Shown here in pieces: positions 34,562 through 42,205 of a stretch of 64,000 bases of DNA. Source of the DNA: Vibrio gazogenes. Lineage in GTDB: Bacteria > Pseudomonadota > Gammaproteobacteria > Enterobacterales > Vibrionaceae. The stretch lies in the NCBI RefSeq assembly GCF_002196515.1, contig NZ_CP018836.1:310001-374000 (forward strand), written 5' to 3'. The notes under the pieces were generated by a model. That model did not search any database and had not been told where the DNA came from. It was given only the letters and a program-made list of their open reading frames with translations. A program made the translations under genes and the position numbers. Positions within the stretch are counted from its first letter, which is position 1; every line of letters starts with the position of its first letter.

Positions 34562-36259
34562 ATGATGCAATGGATAAAGAATCAGTCTATTACTGTCAAG
34601 ATGGTCTTTCTTGTTGGGACAATGCTCATACTGACCATTATTCTTTCCTCTTTTAGTCTGTTTAAGATGAATCGAGTGGCTGAAGAGGTGAAAGGAATTG
34701 CCCACGAACATATCCCTCTGATTCAACTCGTCAGCGATGCCACTGTAAAACAGTTACAAAGTGCATTAATTGTTGAGAAAGCACTGCGAGCTGCGAAGTT
34801 TACGATAGATGTTGATGCAGAAGAGTTACACCGCCTACAACAGAACTTTGGCCTTGTTTCGCAGACGTTTGATCAGGAAATTCTGCAAGCACAGTCAAAT
34901 CTGAAAGAGATGTTGCAAGAGCATCAGGGGGGAATGCTTGAGAAAGAGCAACGACTATTGCAGCACTTAAATGCTGTGATTGCCCACCACCAGCGCTATG
35001 AAGAGTCTGCTGTAGAGATCCTCCAAGCGGTTGCGGAGCGTAAAACGAGTCAAACATTATCTGAACAAGCGCAGCAACTGGAAGCGCAGCAAACAGCTCA
35101 GAACCATGAGCTTAGCGCTCTTTTAGCCGAAGTTGAAAAGCTCACTGAATCATCGCTGATGCAAACCGAGCTCGAAGAGCAACAGGCTATATGGGGGATG
35201 GTTTTATTAGTGGCGATCTCATTGTCGATTGGCTTACTGATAGGTTTATTTATCAGTCGTCAATTAGTTCATTCCTTGTCTTATGCTTGTACGGTTGCTG
35301 AGCAGATGGCTCAAGGCAACTTTGCTCTTGATGTTCAGGTGGATCGTCGTGATGAAGTCGGGCGCTTATTAAGCGCGATGCAGATGATGTCGAATGCATT
35401 GGGCAATATTGTGTCATCAGTGATGAATAGTAGCGATTCGATTGCGACCTCGGTGGTTGAGTTGGCGACTGTTGCCAGTGGTAACCGACAATCGGTCGAT
35501 GAGCAGCAGCAGAATACCGAACAGGTGGCAAGTGCCATGACTGAAATGGCTGCGACAATTACGCAAGTAGCAGCCAATGCCGAAGGTGCTTCCTCATCCA
35601 GTCAGCGAGCGGAAGCCTATGTGAAAGATGGGTGCAGGATGATTGAAGAAACCAGTCATCTTGCGGAGAATTTGGTTGAAAGTGCGGCAAACTCACAGGC
35701 TTTGATCACTAATTTACAATCCGGCACAACAAAGATTCAGGATTTTGTGTCTGTCGTGAATGCCATTGCTGAACAGACTAATTTATTGGCTTTGAATGCG
35801 TCGATTGAAGCCGCGAGAGCCGGTGAACAAGGGCGGGGTTTTGCTGTTGTTGCCGATGAGGTCCGAGTGTTGGCTGCCCGCAGTCAGGAAGCGACTCAAG
35901 AGATTGACTCATTAATTGAATCATTGGTGAGCAACACTGACTCGGCAGTCGGTGCAATTCAGGTCAGTAGTGAGCAAATTGGTCAGTCTTCAGTATTGAT
36001 TCAGGATATCAGGCAACAAATGAATCTGATTGATCAGGCACTTATCGAATTGAACGAGGCGAATGTTCAGATTGCGACGGCGAGTGAACAACAGTCGGTT
36101 GCGGCAGAGCAGATCAGTCGTAGCATGGTTCATATCAGAGATTCCGGACAATCTGTGTTGATGAGTACGGATGAAACAAAACAAGCCAGTGAAGATCTAT
36201 CGGTGCAGGCATCTGATTTACGTTATCTCATGTCTCAGTTTCAGGTTAAGCCAGGGTAA
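34562..36259 (+). CDS. Methyl-accepting chemotaxis protein
   Basis: 565 aa. TM1 at about residues 11-33, a helical periplasmic sensor of about 165 residues (4-helix-bundle type, Gln/Glu rich), TM2 at about 214-234, HAMP at about 235-285. The cytoplasmic signalling domain has the conserved hairpin AIAEQTNLLALNASIEAARA followed by GEQGRGFAVVADEVR. No C-terminal CheR-binding pentapeptide is visible. It should feed the flagellar or another Che pathway. The ligand is unknown; the next two genes encode a binding protein and a cyclase, which may be functionally related. Confidence 0.95.
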   Translation: MMQWIKNQSITVKMVFLVGTMLILTIILSSFSLFKMNRVAEEVKGIAHEHIPLIQLVSDATVKQLQSALIVEKALRAAKFTIDVDAEELHRLQQNFGLVSQTFDQEILQAQSNLKEMLQEHQGGMLEKEQRLLQHLNAVIAHHQRYEESAVEILQAVAERKTSQTLSEQAQQLEAQQTAQNHELSALLAEVEKLTESSLMQTELEEQQAIWGMVLLVAISLSIGLLIGLFISRQLVHSLSYACTVAEQMAQGNFALDVQVDRRDEVGRLLSAMQMMSNALGNIVSSVMNSSDSIATSVVELATVASGNRQSVDEQQQNTEQVASAMTEMAATITQVAANAEGASSSSQRAEAYVKDGCRMIEETSHLAENLVESAANSQALITNLQSGTTKIQDFVSVVNAIAEQTNLLALNASIEAARAGEQGRGFAVVADEVRVLAARSQEATQEIDSLIESLVSNTDSAVGAIQVSSEQIGQSSVLIQDIRQQMNLIDQALIELNEANVQIATASEQQSVAAEQISRSMVHIRDSGQSVLMSTDETKQASEDLSVQASDLRYLMSQFQVKPG

Positions 36260-36336
36260 CTGGATTGGTTATTGATAGTATAATCATTTGGTTCTAGGCC
36301 TTCATACAGATGTGGAGTCATATGGATAATGGATAG

Positions 36337-37353
36337 ATGAGCATTCGTTTTACTTTTCTCAGATGGGTTGGATTGCTGATGATACTGGCAGTTGGCTTTT
36401 CTATATTTTTATTTTGGGTGCATAAACAACCGTCTGTGATGATCCCTGAGTCGAAAGATCATATTCTCATTGCTGTTTCTCAGACGCCATTGTCTTCGCC
36501 ATTACTGGTTGCAAAGCAGTTAGGGATATTCGCCAAATATGGATTAGATGTCGCGTTGGTTCCTTGTTATGGCGGCGTTGCCTGTATTCATGAACTCTTT
36601 TCCGGAACAGTAGATTATGCTACGTCTTCTGAGTCCGTGGTGATGTTTGAAAGCTTTAAGCGTAAAGATTTTATGGTTCTGAGTAGTTTTGTTGAGTCGG
36701 ACCATGACGTGAAACTGTTGTCATTGCAACGTACTGGTATTCGTCAAATGAGTGACTTGATTGGTAAAACTGTGGGGGTGGTGAAAGCGAGTGCTTCTGA
36801 GTTTTATCTGGATGCATTGCTATTGGTTAATAACCTCAGCCATGATCAAGTTAAGAAAGTTTACTTAAAGCCACAAGCGCTAAACCCGGCGTTGTTTGCA
36901 GGACAGGTTGAGGCGATATCTGTGTGGGAGCCGTATGGTTATCAGGCGACCTCACAATCAGTGACACCTCTGGTTGATTTAAGTGTGACTGGTGTATATC
37001 AACTCTCATTCAATCTGTTAATGATGCGCACGTCCTATATTCAAAAACAAGAAACCCATCAACGTTTGTTACAAGCACTGGCAGATACGATTGATTGGAT
37101 TCACCAACATCCCGAATCGTCCCGGAGCATCGTTAGCAAGGTACTTTCTGTCAAGAAAATTCAGTTGGAAAGTTCTTGGAAGGACTATGTTTTCCGGCTT
37201 TCGTTAGGGAATGCATTGTTGTCTAATTTGCAGTTGCAGGCACGTTGGGCTATTGATAGCGGTATCGTCAATGGTCCGTTGCCGGATTACCGCAAGATGC
37301 TTGCGTCAGAAATGTTAGAACGGTTACAAGATCAGCAGGGCGTTTTACCATGA
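36337..37353 (+). CDS. Membrane-anchored NMT1/SsuA-like solute-binding protein
   Basis: 338 aa. An N-terminal hydrophobic helix (about 10-28) without a clear cleavage site or lipobox probably anchors it. The periplasmic-binding fold of the NMT1/ThiY/SsuA type follows: HILIAVSQTPLSSPLLVAKQLGIFAKYGLDVALV, GTVDYATSSESVVMF, LIGKTVGVVKASASEFYLDALL and VEAISVWEPYGYQA. Two Cys (PCYGGVACIHE) may form a disulfide. There is no ABC permease or ATPase nearby. Instead its stop overlaps the start of a diguanylate cyclase by ATGA, suggesting a sensory rather than transport role. Confidence 0.85.
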   Translation: MSIRFTFLRWVGLLMILAVGFSIFLFWVHKQPSVMIPESKDHILIAVSQTPLSSPLLVAKQLGIFAKYGLDVALVPCYGGVACIHELFSGTVDYATSSESVVMFESFKRKDFMVLSSFVESDHDVKLLSLQRTGIRQMSDLIGKTVGVVKASASEFYLDALLLVNNLSHDQVKKVYLKPQALNPALFAGQVEAISVWEPYGYQATSQSVTPLVDLSVTGVYQLSFNLLMMRTSYIQKQETHQRLLQALADTIDWIHQHPESSRSIVSKVLSVKKIQLESSWKDYVFRLSLGNALLSNLQLQARWAIDSGIVNGPLPDYRKMLASEMLERLQDQQGVLP

Positions 37354-38651
37354 TCCGTTCAATATCTCGAAAACTACTGTTGCTATTGATCACGACCTTA
37401 CTGTTGTTTGGGTTGATTATTTTTTCGCTCTGGAGTTTAGCCCAAGAGCAAGCCCAGACTCGGAATAATTTAGAGTCCATTATGCAGATTCAGTTGAGTA
37501 TTGATTCGTTGCGGAGTCAGCTGTGGGGATTCTTGCAGTATGAAGACACCGATATGTTGAAACAGGTTTCTATGGCACAGAAAAAACTATCGGAAGAATT
37601 AGAGCAGTTTGCTCATTCCGACCGCTATACCAAAAATATGATCCGGATGAATGAGAATTTATCGGTCTTGATTGCTCAAGAGATAGCGTTTGGCCAGACG
37701 GCTATGACAAGAGATGGAAAAATGTCTGGTCGGGATTTACTACATGCCCGGTATAACATGCTGGTGCAGAATATGACGGAAAACTTACTCGACTTGCAAA
37801 GAAAAACATTAAATCAAAGTCGTGAAAATCAACAGATTACGCTGTTACTGACAGCCGCGAATCTATTGATCTTTTCTGCGTTTGTCTGGATCTTCGCTTT
37901 GCAAATTTATCGGCACTTCCAATATGGCTTCAAGGCTTTGAAACATGGTTTTCATGAATTAGCGCAAGGTAAATTGAGCAGTCAGATCGAGACAAGCCAT
38001 CTAGACTCAGAGTTTGTGTCACTGGCGGGATTATTTCACCAGATGAAAAGCGCACTGAGAAAGACAATGGTGTCCCGGGATGATTTGCAAACGGAAGTTC
38101 ATCGACAAACTGAAGAGTTAAAAGCGCAAAAAGAGCGTCTGCTCTTTCTGTCTGAACATGATTATCTGACCGGATTGTTGAATCGCCGTGCTTTTGAGGA
38201 GCGTCTGGAGCGAGCTTTAATCAAAGCAAATCGCTCTGGAGCGAAAGTCGTGGTCTTGTTTTTAGATTTGGATAAATTCAAACAGATAAATGATAATTAC
38301 GGACATGAAATTGGTGATGAATTAATCCGCAGCATTGGTGAACGAATTCATCATCATATCGAAATCTCTGATTTTGCCGGACGTATTGGTGGCGATGAGT
38401 TTGTGATTTGTTTGGATTTTCTGGAAAATACCGATTGTATCGAGACCCGAATCAAGCGCTTGTCAGAAGAGATATCTCAACCACTTTCGGTGAACGACGT
38501 ACAAATTTCTATTGGTGTCAGTATCGGGATGAGTTGTTTTCCGGATGATGCATCCAATAAACAAGGATTACTCTCTCATGCGGATAAATCTATGTATGAT
38601 GTCAAATATGGCAAGCGTGTCGAAGGCTTAGATATATCAGATGCGGTTTGA
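37350..38651 (+). CDS. Membrane diguanylate cyclase (GGDEF) coupled to the binding protein
   Basis: 433 aa. TM1 (about 9-30), a periplasmic helical segment of about 140 residues, TM2 (about 165-190), a HAMP-like linker and coiled coil to about 265, then GGDEF: SEHDYLTGLLNRRAFEERL, FLDLDKFKQINDNYGHEIGDE and the active-site loop GRIGGDEFVICLD. The inhibitory RxxD site is EISD, so product feedback at the classical I-site is unlikely. Makes c-di-GMP. The ATGA overlap with the upstream binding-protein gene implies paired expression. No EAL domain. Confidence 0.93.
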   Translation: MIRSISRKLLLLLITTLLLFGLIIFSLWSLAQEQAQTRNNLESIMQIQLSIDSLRSQLWGFLQYEDTDMLKQVSMAQKKLSEELEQFAHSDRYTKNMIRMNENLSVLIAQEIAFGQTAMTRDGKMSGRDLLHARYNMLVQNMTENLLDLQRKTLNQSRENQQITLLLTAANLLIFSAFVWIFALQIYRHFQYGFKALKHGFHELAQGKLSSQIETSHLDSEFVSLAGLFHQMKSALRKTMVSRDDLQTEVHRQTEELKAQKERLLFLSEHDYLTGLLNRRAFEERLERALIKANRSGAKVVVLFLDLDKFKQINDNYGHEIGDELIRSIGERIHHHIEISDFAGRIGGDEFVICLDFLENTDCIETRIKRLSEEISQPLSVNDVQISIGVSIGMSCFPDDASNKQGLLSHADKSMYDVKYGKRVEGLDISDAV

Positions 38652-38668
38652 GCCCGAGGGGCTTTTCT
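38651..38668 (+). terminator. Terminator of the binding protein-cyclase operon
   Basis: AGCCC-GAG-GGGCT followed by TTTCTTATTTC, starting at the last base of the cyclase stop codon. Confidence 0.8.
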
Positions 38669-38798
38669 TATTTCTTCCTCTATTCTTCTCAGATTTTTCA
38701 ATCCATCCTTTTGGCTCATACCAGAGATTATGATTCCTGCCGACATTTTCCTTGAATGACACCGATTGAAGACACTCTGAATCCTGCATCTTGAGGTT

Positions 38799-38838
38799 AC
38801 TTGGGTATAAAACTTCATCTTAGGGCGACTTGGGTATA
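38799..38838. repeat. Two ACTTGGGTATA direct repeats upstream of modA
   Basis: Copies at 38799-38809 and 38828-38838, 29 bp apart, about 70-105 bp before modA. The regular spacing and location suggest regulator half-sites or a duplicated promoter element. They do not match the palindromic ModE consensus. Confidence 0.4.
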
Positions 38839-38904
38839 TTCTGATTCGATTGATGAATATTCAATAGGTTGAATCATCGTCACCTGTCGATTAAGGATAT
38901 AAGT

Positions 38905-39636
38905 ATGAAAGTTCGTTTCATCGTATTGATGAGTGGATTATTATTGAGTGCGTCTTGTTGGTCAGCCAACGCTTTATTTGCGGTTGCGAATAACTTTTAT
39001 CGGCCAATGAAAGCGCTGAGTCAGGATTTTGAATCACAGTTTCCTCATCATATCGAAATTTCAACCGGGGCGACCGGGCAGTTATATGTTCAAATTACGC
39101 AGGGCGCTCCGTTTGATCTGTTTTTTGCAGCGGATACAGCCCGCCCGACCAAATTGGTTCAGGCTCGGCAGGCGAGTGATCAATTTACGTATGCGCGAGG
39201 GACGCTCGTTTTGTGGTCAGCACAGCCAAAGATTGCAGTGAAAGATCTCTTACTGAGCGGGAAGTATACCCATCTCGCGATGGCAAACCCCCAATTAGCT
39301 CCGTATGGTCTTGCTGCGCAGCAGGTTCTTGAAAAAATGGGACTATATACGAAAATTCAGGATAAAATTGTCCAAGGTAAGGGACTAAATCCCACATTCC
39401 AGTTTGTTGTCACCGGCAATGCAGCGCTGGGATTTGTGGCGAAATCTCAGGTTTATCAGAATGATCATTATCAATCCGGTTCTTACTGGGAGGTCCCGCG
39501 TGAAGATTATGCTCAAATCCGGCAAGATGCGGTGGTGCTACCTGCCGGAAAGACCAATGAGGCTGCGCAGGCATTTCTGCATTACCTGAAGACGGACAGC
39601 GCACAGCGTATCATCCAGAGTTATGGATATCGGTAA
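38905..39636 (+). CDS. modA: Molybdate ABC transporter, periplasmic binding protein
   Basis: 243 aa from ATG 38905 behind AAGGAT. Signal peptide to about residue 22 (CWSANA). ModA motifs: VANNFYRPMKALSQDFE, ISTGATGQLYVQITQGAPFDLFFAAD and GLNPTFQFVVTGNAALGFVAKSQVY. Captures molybdate (or tungstate) in the periplasm. First gene of modABC; the Mo could supply the xanthine dehydrogenase encoded 12 kb away. Confidence 0.95.
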   Translation: MKVRFIVLMSGLLLSASCWSANALFAVANNFYRPMKALSQDFESQFPHHIEISTGATGQLYVQITQGAPFDLFFAADTARPTKLVQARQASDQFTYARGTLVLWSAQPKIAVKDLLLSGKYTHLAMANPQLAPYGLAAQQVLEKMGLYTKIQDKIVQGKGLNPTFQFVVTGNAALGFVAKSQVYQNDHYQSGSYWEVPREDYAQIRQDAVVLPAGKTNEAAQAFLHYLKTDSAQRIIQSYGYR

Positions 39637-39656
39637 AGTGAAATAAAGGTAAATGG

Positions 39657-40331
39657 ATGGAAATTGACAGCGTCGTTGTGCTGACAACCTTAAAATTAGC
39701 CGGGGTCGTCACTTTTAGTTTGTTGGTGCTTGGAATCCCGGTTGCATGGTGGTTATGTGTTTCTAAATGCCGCTATAAAGGCGTCGTTGAGGCGGTTTGC
39801 TCTTTGCCGATGGTATTACCACCGACGGTGCTGGGGTTTTATCTGTTACTTCTTTTTTCGCCTCAAGGCATGATTGGTCAGCTATTGCAACAACTCCACC
39901 TTGGACAATTACCCTTTTCTTTTACTGGGATTGCGATTGCTTGTACCATCCATTCTTTTCCATTTGTCCTACAACCTTTGAAAAATGCATTTCTTGCGAT
40001 AGGACAATTACCGATTGAAGTCGCGGCAACACTCAGAGCTTCTCCGTGGGATCGTTTCCGTTCTGTGATTTTACCGTTGGCCTGGCCGGGGATTTTCTCG
40101 GCGGCCATTATGGGATTTTGTCATTCACTGGGCGAGTTCGGGGTTGTCTTGATGATTGGTGGCAATATCCCGGGCAAAACTCGGGTGATGTCGGTTGAAA
40201 TCTACAACTACGTTGAAGCGCTTGAATTCGGTAAAGCGCATTTACTTGCCGGCAGTTTGGTTGGCTTCTCTTTTATCGCTTTGTTAGTGATGTATTGGTT
40301 GAATCATCGCTATCGTTATTCGGAGAGGTGA
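39657..40331 (+). CDS. modB: Molybdate ABC transporter permease
   Basis: 224 aa with about 5-6 membrane helices. The EAA coupling loop is EVAATLRASPWDRFRSVILPLAWPG, and the family hallmarks VCSLPMVLPPTVLGFYLLLLF and GFCHSLGEFGVVLMIGGNIPGKTRVMS are intact. Twenty bases after modA. Confidence 0.96.
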   Translation: MEIDSVVVLTTLKLAGVVTFSLLVLGIPVAWWLCVSKCRYKGVVEAVCSLPMVLPPTVLGFYLLLLFSPQGMIGQLLQQLHLGQLPFSFTGIAIACTIHSFPFVLQPLKNAFLAIGQLPIEVAATLRASPWDRFRSVILPLAWPGIFSAAIMGFCHSLGEFGVVLMIGGNIPGKTRVMSVEIYNYVEALEFGKAHLLAGSLVGFSFIALLVMYWLNHRYRYSER

Positions 40332-40335
40332 GTCT

Positions 40336-41415
40336 TTGAGTTCTATTCATGCGGCATTTGCCATTACTTATCCTGATTTCTCTTTAGCGGTTGATTTAAC
40401 ATTACCCGCCTCTGGTATCACAGTGTTATTCGGCCCCTCCGGTTCTGGAAAAACGACGTGTCTGCGAGCGATTGCCGGGTTAGTGAATCCAGCGCAAGGG
40501 AGACTACAGGTCGGTGATGAGGTTTGGCAGTGTTCTGAGCAAGGGATCTTTCTTCCGACACATCGGCGTGATATTGGCTATGTTTTTCAGGAAGCCGGAT
40601 TATTTCCCCATTTATCTGTTCAGCAGAATCTGGAATACGGTTATCGACGGATCCCAGCCAGTAAACGGCGGATCTCCGTGGACAGTATTTGTCGTTTTAT
40701 CGGTGTGAGTCATCTGTTGGATCGTTCGGTTCATCAACTCTCCGGGGGAGAGAAACAACGAATTGCGATTGCGCGCGCATTGCTGACTTGTCCCAAATTG
40801 TTATTGATGGATGAGCCGTTATCGGCACTGGATGTCAAACTCAAATCCGAGATTCTACCGTATTTGGAAAAAATTCATCAGGAGCTGTCCATTCCGGTGA
40901 TTTATGTAACACATTCGGTTCGAGAGCTGGCTCGTTTAGCCGATCATGTCGTGTTGTTTCAAAACGGACGGGTTGTTGTCAGTGATCAGGCAGAGGTTGT
41001 GATGTCCGACCCTTGTCATCAGGATATATTTGGTGAGGAGTTGGGGAGTATTTTTGATACACGCGTGGTTGACCATCATTCGGATCGGATCACACAGCTG
41101 AATAGTGACGGTGTCACAATTTGGGCGCCCGGGCACATTGGAGAGAAAGGTCAATTGTACCGCTGCCGAGTGCTGGCTTCTGATGTCAGTATTGCGCTGT
41201 ATGAGCCGGAGCAAACCACTATGCTGAATCGACTGCCGGCTGTGATTATGGATATTGACCATCGTAAAGAGCAGCAAGGGCAGGTGGTTGTGGTATTGGC
41301 ATTGTCCAGTCACCATCGGTTGCTGGCACAAATTACGTTGAGGTCAGCCTCTGAATTAGGGCTCTCGACGGGTATGTCCGTATGGGCGCAGATCAAGTCT
41401 GTGGCATTATCCTGA
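40336..41415 (+). CDS. modC: Molybdate ABC transporter ATPase with TOBE domain
   Basis: 359 aa starting at TTG 40336 behind GGAGAGGTGAG; an upstream GTG in another frame is closed by a stop. Walker A FGPSGSGKTTCLRA, signature LSGGEKQRIAIARAL, Walker B LLLMDEPLSALDVK, then a C-terminal TOBE/Mop domain (about 290-355) that binds molybdate and regulates transport. Four bases after modB. Confidence 0.96.
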   Translation: MSSIHAAFAITYPDFSLAVDLTLPASGITVLFGPSGSGKTTCLRAIAGLVNPAQGRLQVGDEVWQCSEQGIFLPTHRRDIGYVFQEAGLFPHLSVQQNLEYGYRRIPASKRRISVDSICRFIGVSHLLDRSVHQLSGGEKQRIAIARALLTCPKLLLMDEPLSALDVKLKSEILPYLEKIHQELSIPVIYVTHSVRELARLADHVVLFQNGRVVVSDQAEVVMSDPCHQDIFGEELGSIFDTRVVDHHSDRITQLNSDGVTIWAPGHIGEKGQLYRCRVLASDVSIALYEPEQTTMLNRLPAVIMDIDHRKEQQGQVVVVLALSSHHRLLAQITLRSASELGLSTGMSVWAQIKSVALS

Positions 41416-41428
41416 CAGACGTACATCA

Positions 41429-41463
41429 ATATGCCCAAATAGCATTAGGCTATTTGGGCATAT
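41429..41463. terminator. Bidirectional terminator after modC
   Basis: ATATGCCCAAATAG-CATTAGG-CTATTTGGGCATAT, a perfect 14-bp stem between the stops of modC (41415) and the small minus-strand gene (41490). Confidence 0.88.
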
Positions 41464-41489
41464 GTTTATCAAAGTCGATCCCTTTGCCA

Positions 41490-41681
41490 TTAACGCCAGT
41501 CTTCATCCAAGAAGTCTTTGCCTTCCAGTGCATATGGGCCTTCGTCATTCATTGAATGATCGACAATACCCTGTAAATGTTCTAATTGTTGTTCCAGATG
41601 ATTGATGGTTTGGTAATCACCTTCGGAGCAAGCAACATAGATCTGCTGCTCAAGTGATTCAATACGATCGCGAATGTTCAT
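41490..41681 (-). CDS. Small acidic helical protein of unknown function
   Basis: 63 aa from ATG 41681, chosen because AGGAGGTGCAAT precedes it; the longer frame lacks such a site. MNIRDRIESLEQQIYVACSEGD begins a helical pair rich in Glu and Gln, ending GKDFLDEDWR. No known motif; the pattern resembles small cytoplasmic coiled-coil proteins. Monocistronic. Confidence 0.7.
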   Translation of the reverse strand: MNIRDRIESLEQQIYVACSEGDYQTINHLEQQLEHLQGIVDHSMNDEGPYALEGKDFLDEDWR

Positions 41682-41928
41682 ATTGCACCTCCTACTATCG
41701 ATGATGGTGTTTATCACTATGGTACTCAGTGTTAGTGTAGTCAAAAGAGCGGGGAGCGGAAACTTTTGCGGTCTGACCAGTGCTATCGATTAAAATCACT
41801 ATTTTTATGGTTATTTGGTAAGCGATTGATATTGATTTGCTGATGAAGTGTACAAACAGACGGTATTTAGACAAAAAGCGCTTTTCTTTTTTTCTAGTTG
41901 TGGCATCTTATCGACCTCAAGCCGATAT

Positions 41929-42003
<75 letters not shown>

Positions 42004-42056
42004 AGCTTTTCTTTCTCTCTTGTTCAATCTCCCTAATCATTTCAAAATGAAACGCC

Positions 42057-42194
42057 TCATTTACATGAACCATCACATCCACCGCCACATTTGCCTTTTT
42101 TCTTAAAAATTCTTACGTAGAGGTAATACGCAGCACCTGCAATACATAAGCCCAGTATCGCAATATCCCAAAAACTATATGACTGTTCAACCAT
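42057..42194 (-). CDS. FeoB-associated Cys-rich membrane protein
   Basis: 45 aa: MVEQSYSFWDIAILGLCIA starts a single membrane helix (about 8-27), followed by a basic stretch (RIFKKKGK) and a Cys-rich tail CGGGCDGSCK. This is the architecture of the small FeoB-associated Cys-rich proteins found after feoB in many bacteria; it is unrelated to FeoC. AGGAG lies 8 bases before ATG and the gene starts 11 bp after the feoB stop. The Cys cluster could bind iron or respond to redox state. Confidence 0.85.
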   Translation of the reverse strand: MVEQSYSFWDIAILGLCIAGAAYYLYVRIFKKKGKCGGGCDGSCK

Positions 42195-42205
42195 GACATG
42201 TGCTC

